Part shown: positions 39,901-53,200 of the stretch, one piece after another
Layout: each line of letters opens with the position of its first letter
How positions within the stretch are numbered: the first letter of the stretch is position 1
Assembly: GCA_028752905.1 (NCBI GenBank)
Contig: JAQNBH010000048.1
Location: 62,001-126,000 of the forward strand
From: Cladorhizidae sp. MBARI D1340-BT2
Taxonomy: Eukaryota > Porifera > Demospongiae > Poecilosclerida > Cladorhizidae
Length of the DNA stretch: 64,000 bases
Direction of reading: 5' to 3'
Notes under the pieces: generated by a model
The model's database searches: none
What the model saw: only the letters and a program-made list of their open reading frames with translations
Told to the model about the DNA's origin: nothing
Position numbers and translations under genes: made by a program

Positions 39901-42900
39901 GTTTGATATCAACAGAGAGCACAGGGAGAGACCTATCTTAATAGCTATATATCAAGTTTATACAGTGAAGTGTGGAGAATCTATGAAGCTAACCTGTTTA
40001 GCATCAAGATAGAGAACACATAGAGAAACCTATCTTGTGATTCTATGTATGCAGAATATACGGATGTTTGGTATCAAGAGAGAGAACAGAGAGAGGCCTA
40101 CCTTTAGAGTGATATATCAAGTCTATTCAGTGAAGTGTGGAGAATCTATGAAGCTAACATGTTTAGCTCAAGATAGAGAACACTGAGAGATACCTATCTT
40201 GCAAGTCCATTACAGTGAAGTGTGCAGAATATATGGATGTTTGGTATCAAGAGAGAGCACTTAGAGAGTCCTATCTTAATAGCTATACATCAAGTCTATT
40301 CAGTGAAGTGTGGATAATCTACGAAGCTAACATGTCTAGCATCAAGTAAGAGTACAATTCATAACTGCCCTAATTAACAAGACCAAAGTCCCAGATTTTG
40401 TCAACTGATAGAGAAGGCCCTTATCTGCAACATGTCAACAGATTATCAATAAATGTAGTGGTTTTTCACTGGCAGGCCACCGCTTTGGCAACTGGAAAAC
40501 GCCAGGAAAGATCGCAAACCTTACCACTTCAAATCACCATAACTTGCTAATACTTAGAGTACTCAAAATTTTGGCACGTACAAAAGACAGATAATTAGAA
40601 GGGCTATCCGGTGATATAAAAATTATCTTTTTTGGGTAAAGTGTAGCAAAGTTATGAGCTTTACGGCAAAATAACAAGATTTTGGGGTGGAAAATGAGAA
40701 ACATATAGACCAAATTAGGGCAAATATCAAGATAGAGAACACACAATGAAACCTATCATTCGAATCATATCAAGTCCATTACAGTGAAGTGTGCAGAATA
40801 TTATGGATGTTTGATATCAACAGAGAGCACAGGGAGAGACCTATCTTAATAGCTATATATCAAGTTTATACAGTGAAGTGTGGAGAATCTATGAAGCTAA
40901 CCTGTTTAGCATCAAGATAGAGAACACATAGAGAAACCTATCTTGTGATTCTATGTATGCAGAATATACGGATGTTTGGTATCAAGAGAGAGAACAGAGA
41001 GAGGCCTACCTTTAGAGCGATATATCAAGTCTATTCAGTGAAGTGTGGAGAATCTATGAAGCTAACATGTTTAGCTCAAGATAGAGAACACTGAGAGATA
41101 CCTATCTTGCAAGTCCATTACAGTGAAGTGTGCAGAATATATGGATGTTTGGTATCAAGAGAGAGCACTTAGAGAGTCCTATCTTAATAGCTATACATCA
41201 AGTCTATTCAGTGAAGTGTGGATAATCTACGAAGCTAACATGTCTAGCATCAAGTAAGAGTACAATTCATAACTGCCCTAATTAACAAGACCAAAGTCCC
41301 AGATTTTGTCAACTGATAGAGAAGGCCCTTATCTGCAACATGTCAACAGATTATCAATAAATGTAGTGGTTTTTCACTGGCAGGCCACCGCTTTGGCAAC
41401 TGGAAAACGCCAGGAAAGATCGCAAACCTTACCACTTCAAATCACCATAACTTGCTAATACTTAGAGTACTCAAAATTTTGGCACGTGCAAAAGACAGAT
41501 AATTAGAAGGGCTATCCGGTGATATAAAAATTATCTTTTTTGGGTAAAGTGTAGAAAAGTTATGAGCTTTACGGCAAAATAACAAGATTTTGGGGGGGAA
41601 AATGAGAAACATATAGACCAAATTAGGGCAAATATCAAGATAGAGAACACACAATGAAACCTATCATTCGAATCATATCAAGTCCATTACAGTGAAGTGT
41701 GCAGAATATTATGGATGTTTGATATCAACAGAGAGCACAGGGAGAGACCTATCTTAATAGCTATATATCAAGTTTATACAGTGAAGTGTGGAGAATCTAT
41801 GAAGCTAACCTGTTTAGCATCAAGATAGAGAACACATAGAGAAACCTATCTTGTGATTCTATGTATGCAGAATATACGGATGTTTGGTATCAAGAGAGAG
41901 AACAGAGAGAGGCCTACCTTTAGAGTGATATATCAAGTCTATTCAGTGAAGTGTGGAGAATCTATGAAGCTAACATGTTTAGCTCAAGATAGAGAACACT
42001 GAGAGATACCTATCTTGCAAGTCCATTACAGTGAAGTGTGCAGAATATATGGATGTTTGGTATCAAGAGAGAGCACTTAGAGAGTCCTATCTTAATAGCT
42101 ATACATCAAGTCTATTCAGTGAAGTGTGGATAATCTACGAAGCTAACATGTCTAGCATCAAGTAAGAGTACAATTCATAACTGCCCTAATTAACAAGACC
42201 AAAGTCCCAGATTTTGTCAACTGATAGAGAAGGCCCTTATCTGCAACATGTCAACAGATTATCAATAAATGTAGTGGTTTTTCACTGGCAGGCCACCGCT
42301 TTGGCAACTGGAAAACGCCAGGAAAGATCGCAAACCTTACCACTTCAAATCACCATAACTTGCTAATACTTAGAGTACTCAAAATTTTGGCACGTACAAA
42401 AGACAGATAATTAGAAGGGCTATCCGGTGATATAAAAATTATCTTTTTTGGGTAAAGTGTAGCAAAGTTATGAGCTTTACGGCAAAATAACAAGATTTTG
42501 GGGGGGAAAATGAGAAACATATAGACCAAATTAGGGCAAATATCAAGATAGAGAACACACAATGAAACCTATCATTCGAATCATATCAAGTCCATTACAG
42601 TGAAGTGTGCAGAATATTATGGATGTTTGATATCAACAGAGAGCACAGGGAGAGACCTATCTTAATAGCTATATATCAAGTTTATACAGTGAAGTGTGGA
42701 GAATCTATGAAGCTAACCTGTTTAGCATCAAGATAGAGAACACATAGAGAAACCTATCTTGTGATTCTATGTATGCAGAATATACGGATGTTTGGTATCA
42801 AGAGAGAGAACAGAGAGAGGCCTACCTTTAGAGCGATATATCAAGTCTATTCAGTGAAGTGTGGAGAATCTATGAAGCTAACATGTTTAGCTCAAGATAG

Positions 42901-43332
42901 AGAACACTGAGAGATACCTATCTTGCAAGTCCATTACAGTGAAGTGTGCAGAATATATGGATGTTTGGTATCAAGAGAGAGCACTTAGAGAGTCCTATCT
43001 TAATAGCTATACATCAAGTCTATTCAGTGAAGTGTGGATAATCTACGAAGCTAACATGTTTAGCATCAAGTAAGAGTACAATTCATAACTGCCCTAATTA
43101 ACAAGACCAAAGTCCCAGATTTTGTCAACTGATAGAGAAGGCCCTTATCTGCAACATGTCAACAGATTATCAATAAATGTAGTGGTTTTTCACTGGCAGG
43201 CCACCGCTTTGGCAACTGGAAAACGCCAGGAAAGATCGCAAACCTTACCACTTCAAATCACCATAACTTGCTAATACTTAGAGTACTCAAAATTTTGGCA
43301 CGTACAAAAGACAGATAATTAGAAGGGCTATC

Positions 43333-44578
43333 CGGTGTTATAAAAATTATCTTTTTGGGGTAAAGTGTACAAAAGTTATGAGCTTTACGGCAAAATAACA
43401 AGATTTTTGGGGGGGAAATGAGAAACATATAGACCAAATTAGGGCAAATATCAAGATAGAGAACACACAATGAAACCTATCATTCGAATCATATCAAGTC
43501 CATTACAGTGAAGTGTGCAGAATATTATGGATGTTTGATATCAACAGAGAGCACAGGGAGAGACCTATCTTAATAGCTATATATCAAGTTTATACAGTGA
43601 AGTGTGGAGAATCTATGAAGCTAACCTGTTTAGCATCAAGATAGAGAACACATAGAGAAACCTATCTTGTGATTCTATGTATGCAGAATATACGGATGTT
43701 TGGTATCAAGAGAGAGAACAGAGAGAGGCCTACCTTTAGAGCTATATATCAAGTCTATTCAGTGAAGTGTGGAGAATCTATGAAGCTAACATGTTTAGCT
43801 CAAGATAGAGAACACTGAGAGATACCTATCTTGCAAGTCCATTACAGTGAAGTGTGCAGAATATATGGATGTTTGGTATCAAGAGAGAGCACTTAGAGAG
43901 TCCTATCTTAATAGCTATACATCAAGTCTATTCAGTGAAGTGTGGAGAATCTATGAAGCTAACCTGTTTAGCATCAAGATAGAGAACACATAGAGAAACC
44001 TATCTTGTGATTCTATGTATGCAGAATATACGGATGTTTGGTATCAAGAGAGAGAACAGAGAGAGGCCTACCTTTAGAGCGATATATCAAGTCTATTCAG
44101 TGAAGTGTGGAGAATCTATGAAGCTAACATGTTTAGCTCAAGATAGAGAACACTGAGAGATACCTATCTTGCAAGTCCATTACAGTGAAGTGTGCAGAAT
44201 ATATGGATGTTTGGTATCAAGAGAGAGCACTTAGAGAGTCCTATCTTAATAGCTATACATCAAGTCTATTCAGTGAAGTGTGGATAATCTACGAAGCTAA
44301 CATGTCTAGCATCAAGTAAGAGTACAATTCATAACTGCCCTAATTAACAAGACCAAAGTCCCAGATTTTGTCAACTGATAGAGAAGGCCCTTATCTGCAA
44401 CATGTCAACAGATTATCAATAAATGTAGTGGTTTTTCACTGGCAGGCCACCGCTTTGGCAACTGGAAAACGCCAGGAAAGATCGCAAACCTTACCACTTC
44501 AAATCACCATAACTTGCTAATACTTAGAGTACTCAAAATTTTGGCACGTACAAAAGACAGATAATTAGAAGGGCTATC
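43333..44578 (+). repeat. 1246-bp monomer, IT front with H-type back
   Basis: The head has gtgttat, tttttgggg and the private gtgtacaaaag. The first H3 reads gagct, but the second (extra segment 43933-44270) reads gagcg; it is followed by atgtttagctc, tctagc and agagaagg, all H-type markers. Its second half therefore comes from an H monomer, in contrast to 19069 and 25763. Confidence 0.87.
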
Positions 44579-46394
44579 CGGTGATATAAAAATTATCTTT
44601 TTTGGGTAAAGTGTAGAAAAGTTATGAGCTTTACGGCAAAATAACAAGATTTTGGGGGGGAAAATGAGAAACATATAGACCAAATTAGGGCAAATATCAA
44701 GATAGAGAACACACAATGAAACCTATCATTCGAATCATATCAAGTCCATTACAGTGAAGTGTGCAGAATATTATGGATGTTTGATATCAACAGAGAGCAC
44801 AGGGAGAGACCTATCTTAATAGCTATATATCAAGTTTATACAGTGAAGTGTGGAGAATCTATGAAGCTAACCTGTTTAGCATCAAGATAGAGAACACATA
44901 GAGAAACCTATCTTGTGATTCTATGTATGCAGAATATACGGATGTTTGGTATCAAGAGAGAGAACAGAGAGAGGCCTACCTTTAGAGTGATATATCAAGT
45001 CTATTCAGTGAAGTGTGGAGAATCTATGAAGCTAACATGTTTAGCTCAAGATAGAGAACACTGAGAGATACCTATCTTGCAAGTCCATTACAGTGAAGTG
45101 TGCAGAATATATGGATGTTTGGTATCAAGAGAGAGCACTTAGAGAGTCCTATCTTAATAGCTATACATCAAGTCTATTCAGTGAAGTGTGGATAATCTAC
45201 GAAGCTAACATGTTTAGCATCAAGTAAGAGTACAATTCATAACTGCCCTAATTAACAAGACCAAAGTCCCAGATTTTGTCAACTGATAGAGAAGGCCCTT
45301 ATCTGCAACATGTCAACAGATTATCAATAAATGTAGTGGTTTTTCACTGGCAGGCCACCGCTTTGGCAACTGGAAAACGCCAAGAAAGATCACAAACCTT
45401 ACCACTTCAAATCACCATAACTTGCTAATACTTAGAGTACTCAAAATTTTGGCACGTACAAAAGACAGATAATTAGAAGGGCTATCCAGTGATATAAAAA
45501 TTATCTTTTTTGGGTAAAGTGTAGAAAAGTTATGAGCTTTACGGCAAAATAACAAGATTTTTGGGGGGGAAATGAGAAACATATAGACCAAATTAGGGCA
45601 AATATCAAGATAGAGAACACACAATGAAACCTATCATTCGAATCATATCAAGTCCATTACAGTGAAGTGTGCAGAATATTATGGATGTTTGATATCAACA
45701 GAGAGCACAGGGAGAGACCTATCTTAATAGCTATATATCAAGTTTATACAGTGAAGTGTGGAGAATCTATGAAGCTAACCTGTTTAGCATCAAGATAGAG
45801 AACACATAGAGAAACCTATCTTGTGATTCTATGTATGCAGAATATACGGATGTTTGGTATCAAGAGAGAGAACAGAGAGAGGCCTACCTTTAGAGCGATA
45901 TATCAAGTCTATTCAGTGAAGTGTGGAGAATCTATGAAGCTAACATGTTTAGCTCAAGATAGAGAACACTGAGAGATACCTATCTTGCAAGTCCATTACA
46001 GTGAAGTGTGCAGAATATATGGATGTTTGGTATCAAGAGAGAGCACTTAGAGAGTCCTATCTTAATAGCTATACATCAAGTCTATTCAGTGAAGTGTGGA
46101 TAATCTACGAAGCTAACATGTTTAGCATCAAGTAAGAGTACAATTCATAACTGCCCTAATTAACAAGACCAAAGTCCCAGATTTTGTCAACTGATAGAGA
46201 AGGCCCTTATCTGCAACATGTCAACAGATTATCAATAAATGTAGTGGTTTTTCACTGGCAGGCCACCGCTTTGGCAACTGGAAAACGCCAGGAAAGATCG
46301 CAAACCTTACCACTTCAAATCACCATAACTTGCTAATACTTAGAGTACTCAAAATTTTGGCACGTACAAAAGACAGATAATTAGAAGGGCTATC

Positions 46395-47293
46395 CGGTGT
46401 TATAAAAATTATCTTTTTGGGGTAAAGTGTACAAAAGTTATGAGCTTTACGGCAAAATAACAAGATTTTTGGGGGGAAAATGAGAAACATATAGACCAAA
46501 TTAGGGCAAATATCAAGATAGAGAACACACAATGAAACCTATCATTCGAATCATATCAAGTCCATTACAGTGAAGTGTGCAGAATATTATGGATGTTTGA
46601 TATCAACAGAGAGCACAGGGAGAGACCTATCTTAATAGCTATATATCAAGTTTATACAGTGAAGTGTGGAGAATCTATGAAGCTAACCTGTTTAGCATCA
46701 AGATAGAGAACACATAGAGAAACCTATCTTGTGATTCTATGTATGCAGAATATACGGATGTTTGGTATCAAGAGAGAGAACAGAGAGAGGCCTACCTTTA
46801 GAGCGATATATCAAGTCTATTCAGTGAAGTGTGGAGAATCTATGAAGCTAACATGTTCAGCTCAAGATAGAGAACACTGAGAGATACCTATCTTGCAAGT
46901 CCATTACAGTGAAGTGTGCAGAATATATGGATGTTTGGTATCAAGAGAGAGCACTTAGAGAGTCCTACTATACATCAAGTCTATTCAGTGAAGTGTGGAT
47001 AATCTACGAAGCTAACATGTTTAGCATCAAGTAAGAGTACAATTCATAACTGCCCTAATTAACAAGACCAAAGTCCCAGATTTTGTCAACTGATAGAGAT
47101 GGCCCTTATCTGCAACATGTCAACAGATTATCAATAAATGTAGTGGTTTTTCACTGGCAGGCCACCGCTTTGGCAACTGGAAAACGCCAGGAAAGATCGC
47201 AAACCTTACCACTTCAAATCACCATAACTTGCTAATACTTAGAGTACTCAAAATTTTGGCACGTACAAAAGACAGATAATTAGAAGGGCTATC
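46395..47293 (+). repeat. 899-bp monomer: collapsed IT copy with 9-bp deletion
   Basis: The IT head (gtgttat, gtgtacaaaag) would predict a 1246-bp copy, as at the equivalent 58528. Here only one H2-H5 set is present. Its H3 has the first-copy marker gagcg, but H4 has the second-copy marker atgttcagctc and the spacer has agagatgg, so 338 bp appear to have been lost by exchange between first and second copies. Nine further bases, tcttaatag, are missing from H5 at 46967/46968. It is the only monomer with a net indel outside 338-bp steps. Confidence 0.88.
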
Positions 47294-50200
47294 CGGTGAT
47301 ATAAAAATTATCTTTTTTGGGTAAAGTGTAGAAAAGTTATGAGCTTTACGGCAAAATAACAAGATTTTGGGGGGGAAAATGAGAAACATATAGACCAAAT
47401 TAGGGCAAATATCAAGATAGAGAACACACAATGAAACCTATCATTCGAATCATATCAAGTCCATTACAGTGAAGTATGCAGAATATTATGGATGTTTGAT
47501 ATCAACAGAGAGCACAGGGAGAGACCTATCTTAATAGCTATATATCAAGTTTATACAGTGAAGTGTGGAGAATCTATGAAGCTAACCTGTTTAGCATCAA
47601 GATAGAGAACACATAGAGAAACCTATCTTGTGATTCTATGTATGCAGAATATACGGATGTTTGGTATCAAGAGAGAGAACAGAGAGAGGCCTACCTTTAG
47701 AGTGATATATCAAGTCTATTCAGTGAAGTGTGGAGAATCTATGAAGCTAACATGTTTAGCTCAAGATAGAGAACACTGAGAGATACCTATCTTGCAAGTC
47801 CATTACAGTGAAGTGTGCAGAATATATGGATGTTTGGTATCAAGAGAGAGCACTTAGAGAGTCCTATCTTAATAGCTATACATCAAGTCTATTCAGTGAA
47901 GTGTGGATAATCTACGAAGCTAACATGTTTAGCATCAAGTAAGAGTACAATTCATAACTGCCCTAATTAACAAGACCAAAGTCCCAGATTTTGTCAACTG
48001 ATAGAGAAGGCCCTTATCTGCAACATGTCAACAGATTATCAATAAATGTAGTGGTTTTTCACTGGCAGGCCACCGCTTTGGCAACTGGAAAACGCCAGGA
48101 AAGATCGCAAACCTTACCACTTCAAATCACCATAACTTGCTAATACTTAGAGTACTCAAAATTTTGGCACGTACAAAAGACAGATAATTAGAAGGGCTAT
48201 CCGGTGATATAAAAATTATCTTTTTTGGGTAAAGTGTAGCAAAGTTATGAGCTTTACGGCAAAATAACAAGATTTTGGGGTGGAAAATGAGAAACATATA
48301 GACCAAATTAGGGCAAATATCAAGATAGAGAACACACAATGAAACCTATCATTCGAATCATATCAAGTCCATTACAGTGAAGTGTGCAGAATATTATGGA
48401 TGTTTGATATCAACAGAGAGCACAGGGAGAGACCTATCTTAATAGCTATATATCAAGTTTATACAGTGAAGTGTGGAGAATCTATGAAGCTAACCTGTTT
48501 AGCATCAAGATAGAGAACACATAGAGAAACCTATCTTGTGATTCTATGTATGCAGAATATACGGATGTTTGGTATCAAGAGAGAGAACAGAGAGAGGCCT
48601 ACCTTTAGAGCGATATATCAAGTCTATTCAGTGAAGTGTGGAGAATCTATGAAGCTAACATGTTTAGCTCAAGATAGAGAACACTGAGAGATACCTATCT
48701 TGCAAGTCCATTACAGTGAAGTGTGCAGAATATATGGATGTTTGGTATCAAGAGAGAGCACTTAGAGAGTCCTATCTTAATAGCTATACATCAAGTCTAT
48801 TCAGTGAAGTGTGGATAATCTACGAAGCTAACATGTCTAGCATCAAGTAAGAGTACAATTCATAACTGCCCTAATTAACAAGACCAAAGTCCCAGATTTT
48901 GTCAACTGATAGAGATGGCCCTTATCTGCAACATGTCAACAGATTATCAATAAATGTAGTGGTTTTTCACTGGCAGGCCACCGCTTTGGCAACTGGAAAA
49001 CGCCAGGAAAGATCGCAAACCTTACCACTTCAAATCACCATAACTTGCTAATACTTAGAGTACTCAAAATTTTGGCACGTACAAAAGACAGATAATTAGA
49101 AGGGCTATCCGGTGATATAAAAATTATCTTTTTTGGGTAAAGTGTAGAAAAGTTATGAGCTTTACGGCAAAATAACAAGATTTTGGGGGGGAAAATGAGA
49201 AACATATAGACCAAATTAGGGCAAATATCAAGATAGAGAACACACAATGAAACCTATCATTCGAATCATATCAAGTCCATTACAGTGAAGTGTGCAGAAT
49301 ATTATGGATGTTTGATATCAACAGAGAGCACAGGGAGAGACCTATCTTAATAGCTATATATCAAGTTTATACAGTGAAGTGTGGAGAATCTATGAAGCTA
49401 ACCTGTTTAGCATCAAGATAGAGAACACATAGAGAAACCTATCTTGTGATTCTATGTATGCAGAATATACGGATGTTTGGTATCAAGAGAGAGAACAGAG
49501 AGAGGCCTACCTTTAGAGTGATATATCAAGTCTATTCAGTGAAGTGTGGAGAATCTATGAAGCTAACATGTTTAGCTCAAGATAGAGAACACTGAGAGAT
49601 ACCTATCTTGCAAGTCCATTACAGTGAAGTGTGCAGAATATATGGATGTTTGGTATCAAGAGAGAGCACTTAGAGAGTCCTATCTTAATAGCTATACATC
49701 AAGTCTATTCAGTGAAGTGTGGATAATCTACGAAGCTAACATGTTTAGCATCAAGTAAGAGTACAATTCATAACTGCCCTAATTAACAAGACCAAAGTCC
49801 CAGATTTTGTCAACTGATAGAGAAGGCCCTTATCTGCAACATGTCAACAGATTATCAATAAATGTAGTGGTTTTTCACTGGCAGGCCACCGCTTTGGCAA
49901 CTGGAAAACGCCAGGAAAGATCGCAAACCTTACCACTTCAAATCACCATAACTTGCTAATACTTAGAGTACTCAAAATTTTGGCACGTACAAAAGACAGA
50001 TAATTAGAAGGGCTATCCGGTGATATAAAAATTATCTTTTTTGGGTAAAGTGTAGCAAAGTTATGAGCTTTACGGCAAAATAACAAGATTTTGGGGTGGA
50101 AAATGAGAAACATATAGACCAAATTAGGGCAAATATCAAGATAGAGAACACACAATGAAACCTATCATTCGAATCATATCAAGTCCATTACAGTGAAGTG

Positions 50201-53200
50201 TGCAGAATATTATGGATGTTTGATATCAACAGAGAGCACAGGGAGAGACCTATCTTAATAGCTATATATCAAGTTTATACAGTGAAGTGTGGAGAATCTA
50301 TGAAGCTAACCTGTTTAGCATCAAGATAGAGAACACATAGAGAAACCTATCTTGTGATTCTATGTATGCAGAATATACGGATGTTTGGTATCAAGAGAGA
50401 GAACAGAGAGAGGCCTACCTTTAGAGCGATATATCAAGTCTATTCAGTGAAGTGTGGAGAATCTATGAAGCTAACATGTTTAGCTCAAGATAGAGAACAC
50501 TGAGAGATACCTATCTTGCAAGTCCATTACAGTGAAGTGTGCAGAATATATGGATGTTTGGTATCAAGAGAGAGCACTTAGAGAGTCCTATCTTAATAGC
50601 TATACATCAAGTCTATTCAGTGAAGTGTGGATAATCTACGAAGCTAACATGTCTAGCATCAAGTAAGAGTACAATTCATAACTGCCCTAATTAACAAGAC
50701 CAAAGTCCCAGATTTTGTCAACTGATAGAGAAGGCCCTTATCTGCAACATGTCAACAGATTATCAATAAATGTAGTGGTTTTTCACTGGCAGGCCACCGC
50801 TTTGGCAACTGGAAAACGCCAGGAAAGATCGCAAACCTTACCACTTCAAATCACCATAACTTGCTAATACTTAGAGTACTCAAAATTTTGGCACGTACAA
50901 AAGACAGATAATTAGAAGGGCTATCCGGTGATATAAAAATTATCTTTTTTGGGTAAAGTGTAGCAAAGTTATGAGCTTTACGGCAAAATAACAAGATTTT
51001 GGGGGGGAAAATGAGAAACATATAGACCAAATTAGGGCAAATATCAAGATAGAGAACACACAATGAAACCTATCATTCGAATCATATCAAGTCCATTACA
51101 GTGAAGTGTGCAGAATATTATGGATGTTTGATATCAACAGAGAGCACAGGGAGAGACCTATCTTAATAGCTATATATCAAGTTTATACAGTGAAGTGTGG
51201 AGAATCTATGAAGCTAACCTGTTTAGCATCAAGATAGAGAACACATAGAGAAACCTATCTTGTGATTCTATGTATGCAGAATATACGGATGTTTGGTATC
51301 AAGAGAGAGAACAGAGAGAGGCCTACCTTTAGAGCGATATATCAAGTCTATTCAGTGAAGTGTGGAGAATCTATGAAGCTAACATGTTTAGCTCAAGATA
51401 GAGAACACTGAGAGATACCTATCTTGCAAGTCCATTACAGTGAAGTGTGCAGAATATATGGATGTTTGGTATCAAGAGAGAGCACTTAGAGAGTCCTATC
51501 TTAATAGCTATACATCAAGTCTATTCAGTGAAGTGTGGATAATCTACGAAGCTAACATGTCTAGCATCAAGTAAGAGTACAATTCATAACTGCCCTAATT
51601 AACAAGACCAAAGTCCCAGATTTTGTCAACTGATAGAGAAGGCCCTTATCTGCAACATGTCAACAGATTATCAATAAATGTAGTGGTTTTTCACTGGCAG
51701 GCCACCGCTTTGGCAACTGGAAAACGCCAGGAAAGATCGCAAACCTTACCACTTCAAATCACCATAACTTGCTAATACTTAGAGTACTCAAAATTTTGGC
51801 ACGTACAAAAGACAGATAATTAGAAGGGCTATCCGGTGATATAAAAATTATCTTTTTTGGGTAAAGTGTAGAAAAGTTATGAGCTTTACGGCAAAATAAC
51901 AAGATTTTGGGGGGGAAAATGAGAAACATATAGACCAAATTAGGGCAAATATCAAGATAGAGAACACACAATGAAACCTATCATTCGAATCATATCAAGT
52001 CCATTACAGTGAAGTATGCAGAATATTATGGATGTTTGATATCAACAGAGAGCACAGGGAGAGACCTATCTTAATAGCTATATATCAAGTTTATACAGTG
52101 AAGTGTGGAGAATCTATGAAGCTAACCTGTTTAGCATCAAGATAGAGAACACATAGAGAAACCTATCTTGTGATTCTATGTATGCAGAATATACGGATGT
52201 TTGGTATCAAGAGAGAGAACAGAGAGAGGCCTACCTTTAGAGTGATATATCAAGTCTATTCAGTGAAGTGTGGAGAATCTATGAAGCTAACATGTTTAGC
52301 TCAAGATAGAGAACACTGAGAGATACCTATCTTGCAAGTCCATTACAGTGAAGTGTGCAGAATATATGGATGTTTGGTATCAAGAGAGAGCACTTAGAGA
52401 GTCCTATCTTAATAGCTATACATCAAGTCTATTCAGTGAAGTGTGGATAATCTACGAAGCTAACATGTCTAGCATCAAGTAAGAGTACAATTCATAACTG
52501 CCCTAATTAACAAGACCAAAGTCCCAGATTTTGTCAACTGATAGAGAAGGCCCTTATCTGCAACATGTCAACAGATTATCAATAAATGTAGTGGTTTTTC
52601 ACTGGCAGGCCACCGCTTTGGCAACTGGAAAACGCCAGGAAAGATCGCAAACCTTACCACTTCAAATCACCATAACTTGCTAATACTTAGAGTACTCAAA
52701 ATTTTGGCACGTACAAAAGACAGATAATTAGAAGGGCTATCCGGTGATATAAAAATTATCTTTTTTGGGTAAAGTGTAGCAAAGTTATGAGCTTTACGGC
52801 AAAATAACAAGATTTTGGGGTGGAAAATGAGAAACATATAGACCAAATTAGGGCAAATATCAAGATAGAGAACACACAATGAAACCTATCATTCGAATCA
52901 TATCAAGTCCATTACAGTGAAGTGTGCAGAATATTATGGATGTTTGATATCAACAGAGAGCACAGGGAGAGACCTATCTTAATAGCTATATATCAAGTTT
53001 ATACAGTGAAGTGTGGAGAATCTATGAAGCTAACCTGTTTAGCATCAAGATAGAGAACACATAGAGAAACCTATCTTGTGATTCTATGTATGCAGAATAT
53101 ACGGATGTTTGGTATCAAGAGAGAGAACAGAGAGAGGCCTACCTTTAGAGCGATATATCAAGTCTATTCAGTGAAGTGTGGAGAATCTATGAAGCTAACA

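Larger units (their letters stand above)
36977..49109 (+). repeat. 13-monomer super-unit, copy 1 (12133 bp)
   Basis: Monomers start at 36977, 37885, 38793, 39701, 40609, 41517, 42425, 43333 (1246 bp), 44579, 45487, 46395 (899 bp), 47294 and 48202. The order is P, H, P/H mixed, P, H, P with gcacgtgca, P/H mixed, IT, P, S with ccagtg, IT, P, H. Eleven consecutive monomers recur in the same order 12133 bp downstream. The gaagtatgcag mutation in H1 marks the P copies at 36977, 39701 and 47294. Confidence 0.85.
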
